64,000 bases of DNA from Collinsella aerofaciens (GCF_901212495.1 NZ_CAAKNY010000084.1:52110-116109); one strand, 5' to 3'; positions 53,817 through 63,344 are shown, counted from the stretch's first letter. The notes: generated by a model not told the origin, from the letters alone. Numbers and translations are program-made.

Positions 53817-55094
53817 ATGTCCACTCAGTATGCAATCGTTGGCGGCAAGCTCATCGACGGTACCGGTGCCGAGCCGGTCGAGAACTCCCTCGTTCTCGTC
53901 GACGACAACGGCAAGATCGAGTACGCCGGCACTATGCAGGACCTTCCCGAGGGCGTTGAGGTTATCGACGCCGCCGGCAAGACCGTCCTTCCCGGCCTGA
54001 TCGACACCCATCTGCACTTCTCGGGCAACTTGACCGACGATGACACCGACTGGGTTATGCAGCCGCTCCTCGAGAAGCAGGCCGTCGCCGTCAAGCAGGC
54101 CTACGACTGCCTCACCCACGGCCTCACCACTGTCTGCGAGATCGGCCGCTTTGGTATCCAGGTTCGCGACTGCATCGACAAGGGCGTCTTTAAGGGCCCG
54201 CGCGTTCTGGCCACCGGCCTGGGCTTCTGCCGCGTTGCCGGTCACGGTGACTCCCACCACTGCACCCAGGAGCTCAATAAGGAATCCCATCCCTGGGGCG
54301 ACCAGGTCGACGGTCCTTGGGATCTTCGCAAGGCCGTCCGTCGCCGCCTGCGCGAGAACCCCGATGCCATCAAGATCTGGGCCACCGGTGGCGGCATCTG
54401 GCGCTGGGACTCCGGTCGCGACCAGCACTACTGCTCCGAGGAGATCCAGGCCGTGGTCGAAGAGGCAAAGATGGTCGGTATCCCCGTGTGGAGCCACTGC
54501 TACAACAACCACGCCGCTGCCTACGATTCCGTCCGCTTTGGCTGCGAGCAGCTGATCCACGGCTTCGATATCGATGAGCGCACCATGGACCTCATGGCCG
54601 AGCAGGGCACCTTCTTCACCCCGACAATCGCCTTCCTGCCCACCTGGTACGCCACCTATCCGCCCGTCTACGTTCCCGAGCTGCACGACAAGTACGAGGG
54701 CACCCTGGTCGAGAAGGAGCTGCAGCGCAATTACGACTGCCTGCGCGAGGCCAAGAAGCGCGGCGTCGTCATGACGATCGGCTCCGACTCCTTCTCCTTC
54801 GTCACCCCGTACGGCACCTGCTCCATCGAGGAGATGTACGAGTTCGTCGACAAGATCGGCTTCACCCCGGTCGAGACTATCACCTGCGCCACCCTCAACG
54901 GTGCCAAGATGTGCCACATCGAGGACGAGACCGGTTCCATCGAGGCCGGCAAGTGCGCCGACCTGCTGGTCGTCAACGGTGACGTCGCCGCCGACATCCA
55001 CGTGCTCAACACCGACAACATGGACGTCATCATGAAGGACGGCTGGATCGTCGAGGCTGGCACCTTTGGCGAGGCCAACAAATACAGCGCCTAA
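53817..55094 (+). CDS. Metal-dependent amidohydrolase (imidazolonepropionase/prolidase-like)
   Basis: A 425-residue enzyme of the amidohydrolase superfamily. Metal ligands are visible: DTHLHF (His65, His67), a Lys in DAIKIWATGGG (about 185), His in VWSHCYNNH and LIHGFDID, and Asp in IGSDSF (about 323). The ending with GSIEAGKCADLLVVNGD is typical. It should cut a C-N bond in a small cyclic amide or a dipeptide-like compound. AAGGAGGAA precedes the ATG. It follows the APC permease by 133 bases; carbamate kinase lies farther upstream. Confidence 0.88.
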   Translation: MSTQYAIVGGKLIDGTGAEPVENSLVLVDDNGKIEYAGTMQDLPEGVEVIDAAGKTVLPGLIDTHLHFSGNLTDDDTDWVMQPLLEKQAVAVKQAYDCLTHGLTTVCEIGRFGIQVRDCIDKGVFKGPRVLATGLGFCRVAGHGDSHHCTQELNKESHPWGDQVDGPWDLRKAVRRRLRENPDAIKIWATGGGIWRWDSGRDQHYCSEEIQAVVEEAKMVGIPVWSHCYNNHAAAYDSVRFGCEQLIHGFDIDERTMDLMAEQGTFFTPTIAFLPTWYATYPPVYVPELHDKYEGTLVEKELQRNYDCLREAKKRGVVMTIGSDSFSFVTPYGTCSIEEMYEFVDKIGFTPVETITCATLNGAKMCHIEDETGSIEAGKCADLLVVNGDVAADIHVLNTDNMDVIMKDGWIVEAGTFGEANKYSA

Positions 55095-55135
55095 GATACC
55101 GTTTGTCGATGGCTGGATGTAAAACACAGTTTTTG

Positions 55136-55176
55136 ATTGCATAATGCAATGGAGAGGGTCGCTTGCGGCCCTCTTT
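55136..55176 (+). terminator. Terminator after the amidohydrolase, with palindrome
   Basis: AGAGGGTC (55153-55160) pairs with GGCCCTCT (55167-55174, one wobble), followed by TTATT. Just before it lies a 15-bp palindrome, ATTGCATAATGCAAT (55136-55150), which may belong to the promoter of the kinase gene downstream. Confidence 0.7.
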
Positions 55177-55211
55177 ATTGCTATCGGTGCCACGGACAAG
55201 AGGGGATGACG

Positions 55212-56597
55212 GTGGATTTAAACAGGCTGATTCTGGGCAAGAGCTACAATTCTACCAAGGTCTTTCGTACGGCCCAGCATGTGGTCCAGGCCATCCTGCT
55301 CGGTATTGTCGTTCCGGCGCTTATCCTGCTGCTTATCTGGGATTTAACCGATAATCCCAATCCCGTTCCGGGCGTTGTCGTTATTGCCGGCCTGGTCATG
55401 CTGTGCTTCTTCTTCTCGTATGTCTTTGTGGTCCCCGATGACCTCACATCGAGCGCAACCGACCGTACGCTCGCCATCGCATCAAAAATATTCGCCTATA
55501 CGTCGCGCGGCCTTACGCCCGAAGCGGCCCTGGGCGCCTCTAAAATCATCCTGTCCGAGACTATCGCCTCTGCCATCTGCTTTACCGACGGCAAACAGGT
55601 GCTGGCAAGCTGGGGCGAGGACTCGGCAAAATGTCCTGCCGGCACCCCGGTCGTGCTCAAGACCACGCTCAACGTGATCGAGTCCGGAGAACAGAGTGTA
55701 TTTTCGCGTGACGCCTCCTATGAGACGGGCGGCTATTTTCCCCGCCTGCGAGCCGGCATTGTCGCGCCGCTTGCCGTGCGCGGGCATTGCGTGGGTACGC
55801 TCGAGCTGTACTATCCCCGCCTGAGCAGCATCGATATGCGCCAGACGGCGTTGGCCTCGGGCTTTGCCGATCTCATCTCCACGCAGCTCGCCAGCTTTGA
55901 GCTCGAGCGCCAGGATGAGCTCACGGCCCGCGTTGAGCTTCGCGCCCTGCAGTCGCAGGTCGACCCGCATTTTCTATTCAATACCATTAGCACGATCGTG
56001 TCGCTCGTTCGAACCGAGCCCGACAAGGCGCGATCGTTGCTGATCGACTTTTCCAACTACTATCGTCAGACGCTTTCTGACTCCGATACGCTCACCACGC
56101 TCAAACACGAGGTGGAACAGGGCACTCGTTATATCAATCTTATGCAGGCCCGGTATGGCGACGGCCGTCTGCGCGTTTCGGTCGATATCGACTTTGAGGT
56201 GCGCGACAGCCTGGTACCGCCGTTTATCTTGCAGCCGTTGCTCGAAAACTGCATCAAGCATGCGCAGCGCGAGATCGAGCCGCTTTCTATTCGTGTTAGG
56301 GCTTTTGAGACCGATGACGGCTTGGAGATCATCGTCGAAGATGACGGTATCGGGATGAGCGAAGAAGTCTGCGCGCATCTGTTTGAGCAGCATCGCCGAG
56401 AGGAACCCGAGAGCATTACCGCCGACGGCTCCGTCAAGCGAGGTTGCGGCCTGGCGCTCTTCAACGTGCTTCAGCGCATCCATTTCTTTTACGGAGAAGA
56501 TTCTGGCATGCGCGTGAAGTCCCAGGAGGGCGTGGGAACGCAGGTCATCGTTGAGTTGAACGGCGAGCCGCATGAGCCGGCGCCGCTAACGGTGTAG
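55212..56597 (+). CDS. LytS-like sensor histidine kinase (first pair)
   Basis: A 461-residue kinase. Two membrane helices (about residues 20-45 and 55-75) are followed by a GAF-like domain (about 90-225) and a His_kinase/LytS module with LQSQVDPHFLFNTIS (phospho-His) and an ATPase domain (LLENCIKHAQ, VEDDGIGM, GCGLALFNVLQRI). The GTG at 55212 lies 6 nt after AGGGG; an ATG at 55206 is too close to that site. The LytTR regulator follows 38 bases later. It is paralogous to the kinase at 61125, with LysR-like duplication of the whole pair. Confidence 0.88.
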   Translation: MDLNRLILGKSYNSTKVFRTAQHVVQAILLGIVVPALILLLIWDLTDNPNPVPGVVVIAGLVMLCFFFSYVFVVPDDLTSSATDRTLAIASKIFAYTSRGLTPEAALGASKIILSETIASAICFTDGKQVLASWGEDSAKCPAGTPVVLKTTLNVIESGEQSVFSRDASYETGGYFPRLRAGIVAPLAVRGHCVGTLELYYPRLSSIDMRQTALASGFADLISTQLASFELERQDELTARVELRALQSQVDPHFLFNTISTIVSLVRTEPDKARSLLIDFSNYYRQTLSDSDTLTTLKHEVEQGTRYINLMQARYGDGRLRVSVDIDFEVRDSLVPPFILQPLLENCIKHAQREIEPLSIRVRAFETDDGLEIIVEDDGIGMSEEVCAHLFEQHRREEPESITADGSVKRGCGLALFNVLQRIHFFYGEDSGMRVKSQEGVGTQVIVELNGEPHEPAPLTV

Positions 56598-56635
56598 CAT
56601 GCGGTTGGATTGAGAGAAAAAGAGGGGAAGCGCAT

Positions 56636-57370
56636 ATGTCCGAGGGCTGGAACATCTTGGTGGTTGATGACGAGCCTCCCATTAGGGCTGAGCTACGCTA
56701 TCTGTTGGAACAGGACACGCGTGTGGGTCAGATTGCCGAGGCGGGCAATGTCACCGAAGCTGTGGAGTTGATTCTGTCGAACAAGCCCGACGTGCTGTTT
56801 TTAGACATTACCATGCCCGGTCGCTCGGGAATTGAGCTTGCCGAGACGCTGCAGAACCTAAAGACGCCGCCGGTCGTGGTGTTTGTGACGGCATTTGCCG
56901 AGTATGCGGCCGATGCCTATAACCTCGATGCGGTCGATTACGTCGTCAAACCGGTGGAGGATGCCCGCCTGTCAAAGGCACTCGACAAGATCGAGGCTGC
57001 CCTGGGTGCTCGCCGTGTCGTCCATGCTCCGCGCCAGCCTTTGCGCCTGACGGTGGATCGCGGGGGCAAAAGGGTGTTCATTCCCGTGGCGGATGTCTGT
57101 TACTTTGAGGCGCGCGCCGATTTTTGCAACGCCGTCTGCGCCGAGGGAACATACCTAATCAATGAGTCGATTTCCTCGCTCGAGCGGCGCTTGGCCTCCG
57201 AGGGCTTTATCCGCGTCCATCGCAGCTATCTGGTTAATTTGGAAGACGTGCATAATGTCGAGATCGGCTCCACGGGCCTGATGGAGCTCAGGCTCGACCG
57301 TGTGAGCTCGACGGTGCCCGTTTCACGCCGTCGCGCTGCCGAGGTCAAATCGCACTTGGGGCTAGCGTAA
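56636..57370 (+). CDS. LytTR-family response regulator (first pair)
   Basis: A 244-residue regulator. The receiver domain has VVDDEPP and the phospho-Asp in VLFLDITMPGRSG, then VVFVTAFAEYA and YVVKPVEDARL. The LytTR DNA-binding domain (about 140-244) has VFIPVADVCYFEAR, FIRVHRSYLVNL and VPVSRRRAAEVK. GAGGGGAAG precedes the ATG. It should be phosphorylated by the kinase just upstream. Targets are unknown; the phospholipase C-like and MFS genes downstream are candidates. Confidence 0.93.
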   Translation: MSEGWNILVVDDEPPIRAELRYLLEQDTRVGQIAEAGNVTEAVELILSNKPDVLFLDITMPGRSGIELAETLQNLKTPPVVVFVTAFAEYAADAYNLDAVDYVVKPVEDARLSKALDKIEAALGARRVVHAPRQPLRLTVDRGGKRVFIPVADVCYFEARADFCNAVCAEGTYLINESISSLERRLASEGFIRVHRSYLVNLEDVHNVEIGSTGLMELRLDRVSSTVPVSRRRAAEVKSHLGLA

Positions 57371-57461
57371 GGGTCGGTGCGCCATCGTTTGCCGTTGCGG
57401 GTTTGGTATGACCGCGCGGTGGGCATAATGGGTGGCATCGAATGAAATCGAAAGGAACAAT

Positions 57462-58406
57462 ATGCCCGCGCTCATTACGCATCATCTGTTTGGCGAGGAA
57501 AGCATCGACCGTCTTCCGCAGGGCGTTATCACGTCCGACGAGGAGCGCATCGCCTTTATCCTGGGAAACCAAGGTCCCGACCCGTTTTTCTTCCACATAC
57601 TCACGCCGCGCATTTCCGACTGTACGTCGCTTGCTCAGGTCATGCACCGCTCGCGCATGTCGCGCCAGTTCTCGTGCCTGCGCGACGGCGTGTCGCACCT
57701 GCAACCGCGCGATGCCAATCTGGGTCGCGCCTTTGCGCTGGGCCTGCTGTCGCACTATGTGCTCGACCGCAATGCCCACCCCTTTGTCTACGAGCAGCAG
57801 TTTGGCATTGTTGATTCCGACCCTGAGCTCGAGGCTTCGGGCAGCCAAATCCACGCCGTGCTCGAAAGCGACCTGGATGTGCTGATGCTGCAGCTCAAGC
57901 GCGATGGGGCAACGGTCGAGGATTATCCGCCGGCGGGCGAGATCGTTACCACCGACCGCATCAATCGCGTTGCCGGCGTGCTGATGAGCTACGTCGCCGG
58001 GCGCGTGTACGGTATCGACATCCCGGCGGGGGAGTACGCCGGCGCCGTCTCGGACATGCAGATGCTCTACCGCACTATCGAGCCGGCCGGTTCGGCCAAG
58101 GCGCGCGCGATTGCCCTGCTCGAGGGCTTGGTGCACGATTATTCGCTGCTCGACGGCCTTGCGCACCGCGTGACGACCGAGCTGCCCGAGCGTACCGGCA
58201 ACCTGGGCCACTTGGCATGGAAGAACCCCTTTACCGATGAAGTCTCGACCGAGAGCTTCCCCGAGGTCTTTGACCGCGCGCTGCTCGATTACGAGTGCAC
58301 GGTTGCCCGCTTTATCGAGACCGGCGATATGGAAGCCGTGACCAACCACGTCAATTACAGTGGTCGCGTGCTCGACGCCGACGAAGAGTTCGACCGCGAG
58401 GAGTAG
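57462..58406 (+). CDS. Zinc-dependent phospholipase C family protein
   Basis: A 314-residue protein starting MPALITHHLFGEE, the typical N-terminus of bacterial zinc phospholipase C-like proteins, with further metal-binding patterns in GNQGPDPFFFHIL and GLLSHYVLDRNAHPFVY. No signal peptide is visible, so it acts in the cytoplasm or its substrate is not phospholipid. AAAGG precedes the ATG at 57462; an upstream in-frame start (57432) is less likely. It stands alone between the regulator and the MFS gene. Confidence 0.78.
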   Translation: MPALITHHLFGEESIDRLPQGVITSDEERIAFILGNQGPDPFFFHILTPRISDCTSLAQVMHRSRMSRQFSCLRDGVSHLQPRDANLGRAFALGLLSHYVLDRNAHPFVYEQQFGIVDSDPELEASGSQIHAVLESDLDVLMLQLKRDGATVEDYPPAGEIVTTDRINRVAGVLMSYVAGRVYGIDIPAGEYAGAVSDMQMLYRTIEPAGSAKARAIALLEGLVHDYSLLDGLAHRVTTELPERTGNLGHLAWKNPFTDEVSTESFPEVFDRALLDYECTVARFIETGDMEAVTNHVNYSGRVLDADEEFDREE

Positions 58407-58507
58407 GGATCGTGCGTGCTCCTTTGCCGAATCCTTACCGGCGCCTCTGGACAATTGGGGTACGATGAACTAACTGCATATCGGGCGAATACGAAGGGGC
58501 CCTGTCC

Positions 58508-59758
58508 ATGAAATACACCAAGCTCGAGCGTAACTGGGTTATGTACGATGTGGGCAACTCGGCCCTCGTACTGCTCAATACCTCGGTGGTGCCCATCTAC
58601 TTCAACGCCATCAACACCGGTGCTTCTTCGGCCGACCTGGTGGTTGCCTGGGGCAACGCGCAGACGATGGCCTCGCTGGTCATCGCCATGCTCATGCCCG
58701 TTCTGGGTGCACTTGCCGACTACGCCGGCAATAAGATCAAGTTCTTCATGGGCTTTTTCCTTACGGGCCTCGTGCTTTGCTTTGCGCAGGCCATCCCCAT
58801 GTCCGCGATGGCGTTTTTGACCGTCTACGTGCTGTGCACCATCGGCCTCAACTCGTCCATGACGTTCTACGACGCCATGCTGCCCGACATCACTACCGAC
58901 GAGCGTATGGATGCTGTGTCGAGCTCGGGCTTCGCCTGGGGCTATATCGGCTCCACCGTTCCGTTCATCGTCTGCCTGGCGCTCATTATGGGCGGTCCCA
59001 CCCTCGGCATCCCCACCATGCTGGCGACGCGCCTGTCGTTTATCATCACCGGTGCCTGGTGGCTCATCTTTACCTTGCCACTCATCCGTACCTATAAGCA
59101 AAAGTACGGTCGCGAGCGTGGTCCCCAGGACAGTCTCGGTCACATTGTGGGTGGTGTGTTCTCCGAGGTCAGGCATACCATGCGCGAGATCGCCAGCAAC
59201 AAGACCATCCTTCTGTATATGATCGCGTTCTTCTTCTACATCGATGGTGTCCATACGGTCATCTCCATGGCAACCAGCTACGGCTCGGCTTTGGGCATCG
59301 ATTCGACCCAGCTGGTGCTGGCACTGCTCGTCACGCAGTTCGTTGCTTTCCCGTCCGCCATCATCTACGGCAAGCTCGCCGGTCGCGTGGGCACGCTCAA
59401 CATGATCATGGTGGCCGTCGCCGCCTACATGGGCATCGTGCTCTTTGCCGCGTTTTTCCTCAAGACTGCCTTTGAGTTCTGGGTGCTCGCCATTTTGGTT
59501 GGCTTGTTCCAGGGTGGCGTGCAGGCGCTCAGCCGCAGTTATTTTGGCCGCATCATCCCCAAGGAAAAGTCCAACGAGTACTACGGCTTCTTTGATATCT
59601 TTGGCCGCTACGCAAGCGTGATGGGCACCTTCCTGGTGTCGGTCGTCACCTCGCTGACCGGCAACCCGTCGCTGGGTGTCCTTTCCATCGGCGTGCTGCT
59701 GGTGCTTGGCTTTGTGCTGCTGGTCCGTCTGTCCCGCATGGCTCAGACGGCGGCGTAA
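58508..59758 (+). CDS. MFS transporter, UMF1/Atg22-like
   Basis: A 416-residue transporter with about twelve helices. It begins YTKLERNWVMYDVGNSALVLL, the opening seen in UMF1/Atg22-like MFS proteins. A central cytoplasmic loop (about 195-225, KQKYGRERGPQDSLG) separates the halves. Conserved loop ALADYAGNKIK near residue 75 corresponds to the MFS motif A. GAAGGGG precedes the ATG. The substrate is unknown. Confidence 0.88.
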   Translation: MKYTKLERNWVMYDVGNSALVLLNTSVVPIYFNAINTGASSADLVVAWGNAQTMASLVIAMLMPVLGALADYAGNKIKFFMGFFLTGLVLCFAQAIPMSAMAFLTVYVLCTIGLNSSMTFYDAMLPDITTDERMDAVSSSGFAWGYIGSTVPFIVCLALIMGGPTLGIPTMLATRLSFIITGAWWLIFTLPLIRTYKQKYGRERGPQDSLGHIVGGVFSEVRHTMREIASNKTILLYMIAFFFYIDGVHTVISMATSYGSALGIDSTQLVLALLVTQFVAFPSAIIYGKLAGRVGTLNMIMVAVAAYMGIVLFAAFFLKTAFEFWVLAILVGLFQGGVQALSRSYFGRIIPKEKSNEYYGFFDIFGRYASVMGTFLVSVVTSLTGNPSLGVLSIGVLLVLGFVLLVRLSRMAQTAA

Positions 59759-59860
59759 GGCAACCGGGCTCAGTGCAGCAATTGTGCCTATCTGCAGTAC
59801 TCTTTTGGAAGTAGCCGCATAAATCATTCTGACTCCCGAACAATGTTTAGCCCAAGTGGG

Positions 59861-59918
59861 TATGATGGAACCAGCTAGGTCGCGGGGCGTCGCCTGTGTT
59901 TGGCGGCGCCCCGTTTTT
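59861..59918 (+). terminator. Promoter-proximal terminator (leader) before the glycosyltransferase
   Basis: A TATGAT box (59861-59866) is followed by an 11-bp stem (59884-59894 with 59902-59912, one wobble) and GTTTTTG. The terminator lies between promoter and ribosome site, so it may attenuate the glycosyltransferase/kinase operon. Confidence 0.6.
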
Positions 59919-59940
59919 GTGTTGCAAGGAGGGTAAAGGT

Positions 59941-61128
59941 TTGAACGCCACGGTTGTGATCCCAACATATTGGGCGGGCGATGATATCCAAGCAAACGCT
60001 CTCGGCACCTACGATCACTCGACGTCGCTCAATGCCGCCAACCCGGAACTCGATCGCTGCCTGACTTCGCTCGAGCAGGTGCGCGACATTCCGCGCATCA
60101 TTCTCTTGGTGGTCTGTCCGGTTTCCGCCACGGCCGACGTATCCTATCGCGTGCACGAAATCGTTCATGCGCATCCCACACTCAAGGTCACCATCGTTAC
60201 CAATACTCAGGCTTCGCGTGTTGCCGACCGCGTGGCACAGATTGCGCCCAAAGGCTCGGGCGAGTGCGTGAGCCTGCGCGGCTACGGCGCCATCCGCAAC
60301 ATGGGTCTTGCCTGCGCGGCGGTGCTGGGGCACGACGCGGTTGTGTTTTTGGATGACGACGAGACCGTCATCGATGCCGACTTCATGAAGCGTGCGACCT
60401 ATGCGCTGGGCCAGCAGACGCGTCAGGGCCTGCCGATTTTAGTCAAGAGCGGATACTTTTACGATCGCGACGGGTCGCCGCTGGCTCCCACGGACAAAGC
60501 AGGCATTTGCCATCGTTGGTGGACCAAGCGCATCGAGTTTAATCGTTGGATGAAAAAGGCACTCTCGGGCACCCGCATCTCGCGCTCCAATTACGTGTGC
60601 GGCGGCCTGATGGCCCTGCACGCCCGCGCCTTTACCCGTGTGGCGTTTGACCCGTTTATCACCCGCGGCGAGGACCTGGACTACCTGTTTAACATGCGCA
60701 TGTTTGGCTACGACGTATGGTTTGACAACGAGTGGACCGTTCGTCACCTGCCGCCCGAGTCCGAGAAGCGCTCGCCGCGCTTTATGCAGGACGTGTACCG
60801 TTGGTACTACGAGCGGGCCAAGCTGACGTTCGCTGCGCACCAAAAGGAGCTCATTCCGGTTACGGCCGCATCACTCATGCCCTATCCGGGTCCGTGGATC
60901 TCGCGCGAGCTCGACGACCGCGTGCGCAAGACCGCCATGGTCCGCAGCCTGTTTACCCGCGAGCACGAGGGGTATCTACGCATTTGGCGCCACGGTATTG
61001 ACGAGGCCAAGACCTACGCGCGCCAAAACGCCGCAAGCTATCTGCGTTTCCAGAGCTTTTGGCCCAAGATCATGGACGAACTTTGGCGCGACGCACAACT
61101 GATTAGCATCCTGGAGGGGGCTGAATGA
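59941..61128 (+). CDS. Glycosyltransferase family 2-like protein
   Basis: A 395-residue cytoplasmic glycosyltransferase. The GT-A fold is shown by ATVVIPTYW at the start, GAIRNMGLACAAV, and the metal-binding VVFLDDDETV. GEDLDYLFNMRMF is a likely acceptor or catalytic site. The start is TTG at 59941 with AGGAGGGTAAAGG just before it. The stop overlaps the start of the second LytS-like kinase (ATGA), so the enzyme and the kinase are co-translated, which is unusual. The product, perhaps a wall or surface sugar, is unknown. Confidence 0.8.
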   Translation: MNATVVIPTYWAGDDIQANALGTYDHSTSLNAANPELDRCLTSLEQVRDIPRIILLVVCPVSATADVSYRVHEIVHAHPTLKVTIVTNTQASRVADRVAQIAPKGSGECVSLRGYGAIRNMGLACAAVLGHDAVVFLDDDETVIDADFMKRATYALGQQTRQGLPILVKSGYFYDRDGSPLAPTDKAGICHRWWTKRIEFNRWMKKALSGTRISRSNYVCGGLMALHARAFTRVAFDPFITRGEDLDYLFNMRMFGYDVWFDNEWTVRHLPPESEKRSPRFMQDVYRWYYERAKLTFAAHQKELIPVTAASLMPYPGPWISRELDDRVRKTAMVRSLFTREHEGYLRIWRHGIDEAKTYARQNAASYLRFQSFWPKIMDELWRDAQLISILEGAE

Positions 61129-62468
61129 TTGACCGCCGCGCCCAGCGCGATAATTCAATTTCAATCTTTCGCGTGATCGCTGTTGTCTGCGCCATTTTCG
61201 TGCTGATGTACTTTGTTTTTGCCCTGGCGACTGGAATCGAGCCAATCGCGACCGTGGTCGCCTGCGCACCGCTGTGCATCTTACTGTGCATTTTTATCTT
61301 TTTGACGCTCAATCCCGATTCGGTGCGTTCGCAGTACACCGAAGAGACGCTTTCGGTGGCCTCTGCCATGCTCGAGGACATCAAAGGCGGCCTGACGCAG
61401 GAGTCGGCGCGTCTGGTGTGCCAGCGCATTTTGCCCGAGACACGTGCCATGACCGTTGTCATCACCGATGAGAGCAACGTACTGGCCTGCGCGGGCGAGT
61501 TCGAGGAAAAGCTGCTGCCCGATTCACCCATCCACACACTTGCCACGCGCTACGTTATCGAGCACGGCATCGTTCAGTCATTCAACCGCGTGGTGGACGT
61601 GGTGGGTTCGGATGGATCACACAACCATGTTCCCGCCGGTATCATCGCGCCCATCAAGGTGGGCGACCGCACCGTCGGCACGCTCAAGTTCTACTACAAG
61701 ACCCCGCGTGCCGTCGACCGCACCCAGTATGCGCTCGCCTCGGGCTTTGCCGAGATCCTGTCCACGCAGCTCGCCATCCACGAGCTCGAGGTGCAAAAGG
61801 AGCTCACGGCCCGTGCCGAGGTGCGCGCCCTGCAGGCGCAGATCAACCCGCACTTCCTGTTCAACACACTCAACACCATCGCGTCGTTTACGCGTACTGA
61901 CCCGCTACGCGCCCGCGAGCTGCTGCGTGAGTTCTCCTCGTTCTACCGCGCCACGCTCGACAACTCGGGGTCGCTTATCCAGGTCTCGCGTGAGGTTGCC
62001 CAGACCAAGCGCTACCTGACGTTTGAGAAGGCGCGCTTTGGCGAGGACCGCGTGCTGGCGACCTTCGATGTCTCCGAGGATGTCGAGGACACGTTGGTCC
62101 CGGCCTTTGTAATCCAGCCCATCGTCGAGAACGCCGTGCGGCATGGCATGGGCGATGACGGTGCCCTGCGGATCGACGTGACCGTCCATCAAGACGGCGA
62201 CGACGCAATCCTGATTGCCGTGGCCGACAACGGTGTGGGCATGGACGAGGGCACCGCCGCCAGGCTGTTTGATGATCGCTCCGCCCGTCCCGATGCCAGT
62301 TCCCCGCAAGGCGGCGGCGCCGGCGTGGCCATGCACAATATTTCTGAGCGCATCCATCGCTTTTATGGACCGCACTCTTATACGCGCGTCGAATCGGCGC
62401 CGGGCAAGGGCACCAAAGTGCTCCTGCATCTTGATTTGTCAGAGAGCATCTTTGACATTCAAGAGTAA
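61125..62468 (+). CDS. LytS-like sensor histidine kinase (second pair)
   Basis: A 447-residue paralogue of the kinase at 55212. Two membrane helices lie at about 15-60, then a GAF-like domain (about 75-215), the LytS module with LQAQINPHFLFNTLNTI and an ATPase domain (IVENAVRHGM, VADNGVGMD, GGAGVAMHNISERI). The ATG at 61125 overlaps the glycosyltransferase stop. The regulator follows 72 bases later. GAF suggests sensing of a small molecule or internal state. Confidence 0.9.
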   Translation: MIDRRAQRDNSISIFRVIAVVCAIFVLMYFVFALATGIEPIATVVACAPLCILLCIFIFLTLNPDSVRSQYTEETLSVASAMLEDIKGGLTQESARLVCQRILPETRAMTVVITDESNVLACAGEFEEKLLPDSPIHTLATRYVIEHGIVQSFNRVVDVVGSDGSHNHVPAGIIAPIKVGDRTVGTLKFYYKTPRAVDRTQYALASGFAEILSTQLAIHELEVQKELTARAEVRALQAQINPHFLFNTLNTIASFTRTDPLRARELLREFSSFYRATLDNSGSLIQVSREVAQTKRYLTFEKARFGEDRVLATFDVSEDVEDTLVPAFVIQPIVENAVRHGMGDDGALRIDVTVHQDGDDAILIAVADNGVGMDEGTAARLFDDRSARPDASSPQGGGAGVAMHNISERIHRFYGPHSYTRVESAPGKGTKVLLHLDLSESIFDIQE

Positions 62469-62540
62469 AATAAAAGGCTATGGGCTCAACGCCAAGCGGC
62501 AGATGCCCAGCGTAGTTTGTTGACGAAAGGTTTAATCCCT

Positions 62541-63257
62541 ATGCTGCGTGCGATGATTGTGGATGATGAGGCCCCGGCCCGTTCGGAACTTCGCTTCTTG
62601 CTCGAGCAGACGGGCAAGATCGGCACGATCACTGAGGCGTCGAGCGTCCGCTCCGCCATTGAGATGTTGATGGAAAGCCGCGTCGATGTCGTATTTCTCG
62701 ATATCTCGATGCCCGGCGCTTCTGGTCTGCAGCTTGCCGAGGCACTGCATAAGCTTAAGAATCCGCCGGCGATTGTGTTTGTGACCGCGTATAGCGATCA
62801 TGCCGTCGAGGCGTTCGACGTAGATGCCGTCGATTACCTCATGAAGCCGGTTGAGGAGGCGCGCCTGGATCGCGCGATCGAGAAGGTCATGCAGCACGCC
62901 AAGCCCGTCACGGACAGCAAAGCCACCATCGAGCGCATTCCGGTGGAGAAGGGCGGCCGTAAGGTCCTCATTCCCGTGGATGACATTCGCTTCATCATGG
63001 CCAAGGACGATTACTCCTGTATCTATACCATCGATGATCGTTTTCTATCGACGACTTCGCTGGCGCAGTTCGAGGCCAAGCTTTGCGACTTTGGCTTCTT
63101 TCGCGTTCATCGCCGCTATATCGTCAACTTGGCGTGCGTCACGGATGTCGAGACGGTGCCCTCGGGCGCTATCCAACTGGGCATTACGGGTGTCGACGAA
63201 CGCGTGCCGGTCTCGCGCCGCCGCGTTGTGCCGCTCAAGAAGGCCCTGAGCCTCTAG
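62541..63257 (+). CDS. LytTR-family response regulator (second pair)
   Basis: A 238-residue paralogue of the regulator at 56636. Receiver: IVDDEAP, VVFLDISMPGASG (phospho-Asp), VFVTAYSDHA and YLMKPVEEARL. LytTR: VLIPVDDIRFIMAKDDY, FFRVHRRYIVNL and VPVSRRRVVPLK. GAAAGG lies 11 nt before the ATG at 62541. The two regulators share most core residues, so they may recognise similar sites or compete. Confidence 0.93.
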   Translation: MLRAMIVDDEAPARSELRFLLEQTGKIGTITEASSVRSAIEMLMESRVDVVFLDISMPGASGLQLAEALHKLKNPPAIVFVTAYSDHAVEAFDVDAVDYLMKPVEEARLDRAIEKVMQHAKPVTDSKATIERIPVEKGGRKVLIPVDDIRFIMAKDDYSCIYTIDDRFLSTTSLAQFEAKLCDFGFFRVHRRYIVNLACVTDVETVPSGAIQLGITGVDERVPVSRRRVVPLKKALSL

Positions 63258-63263
63258 TGCACT

Positions 63264-63311
63264 GGCCCCGCAGCCCTGTAGACCAATTGTCTGCGGAGCC
63301 GTGGGGTTTTA
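63264..63311 (+). terminator. Terminator after the second regulator
   Basis: CCGCAG (63268-63273) pairs with CTGCGG (63291-63296), or CCCC with GGGG outside, followed by TTTTATATA. Confidence 0.6.
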
Positions 63312-63344
63312 TATACGTCGAATCGGTTTTGCAGAAGGGATCCC

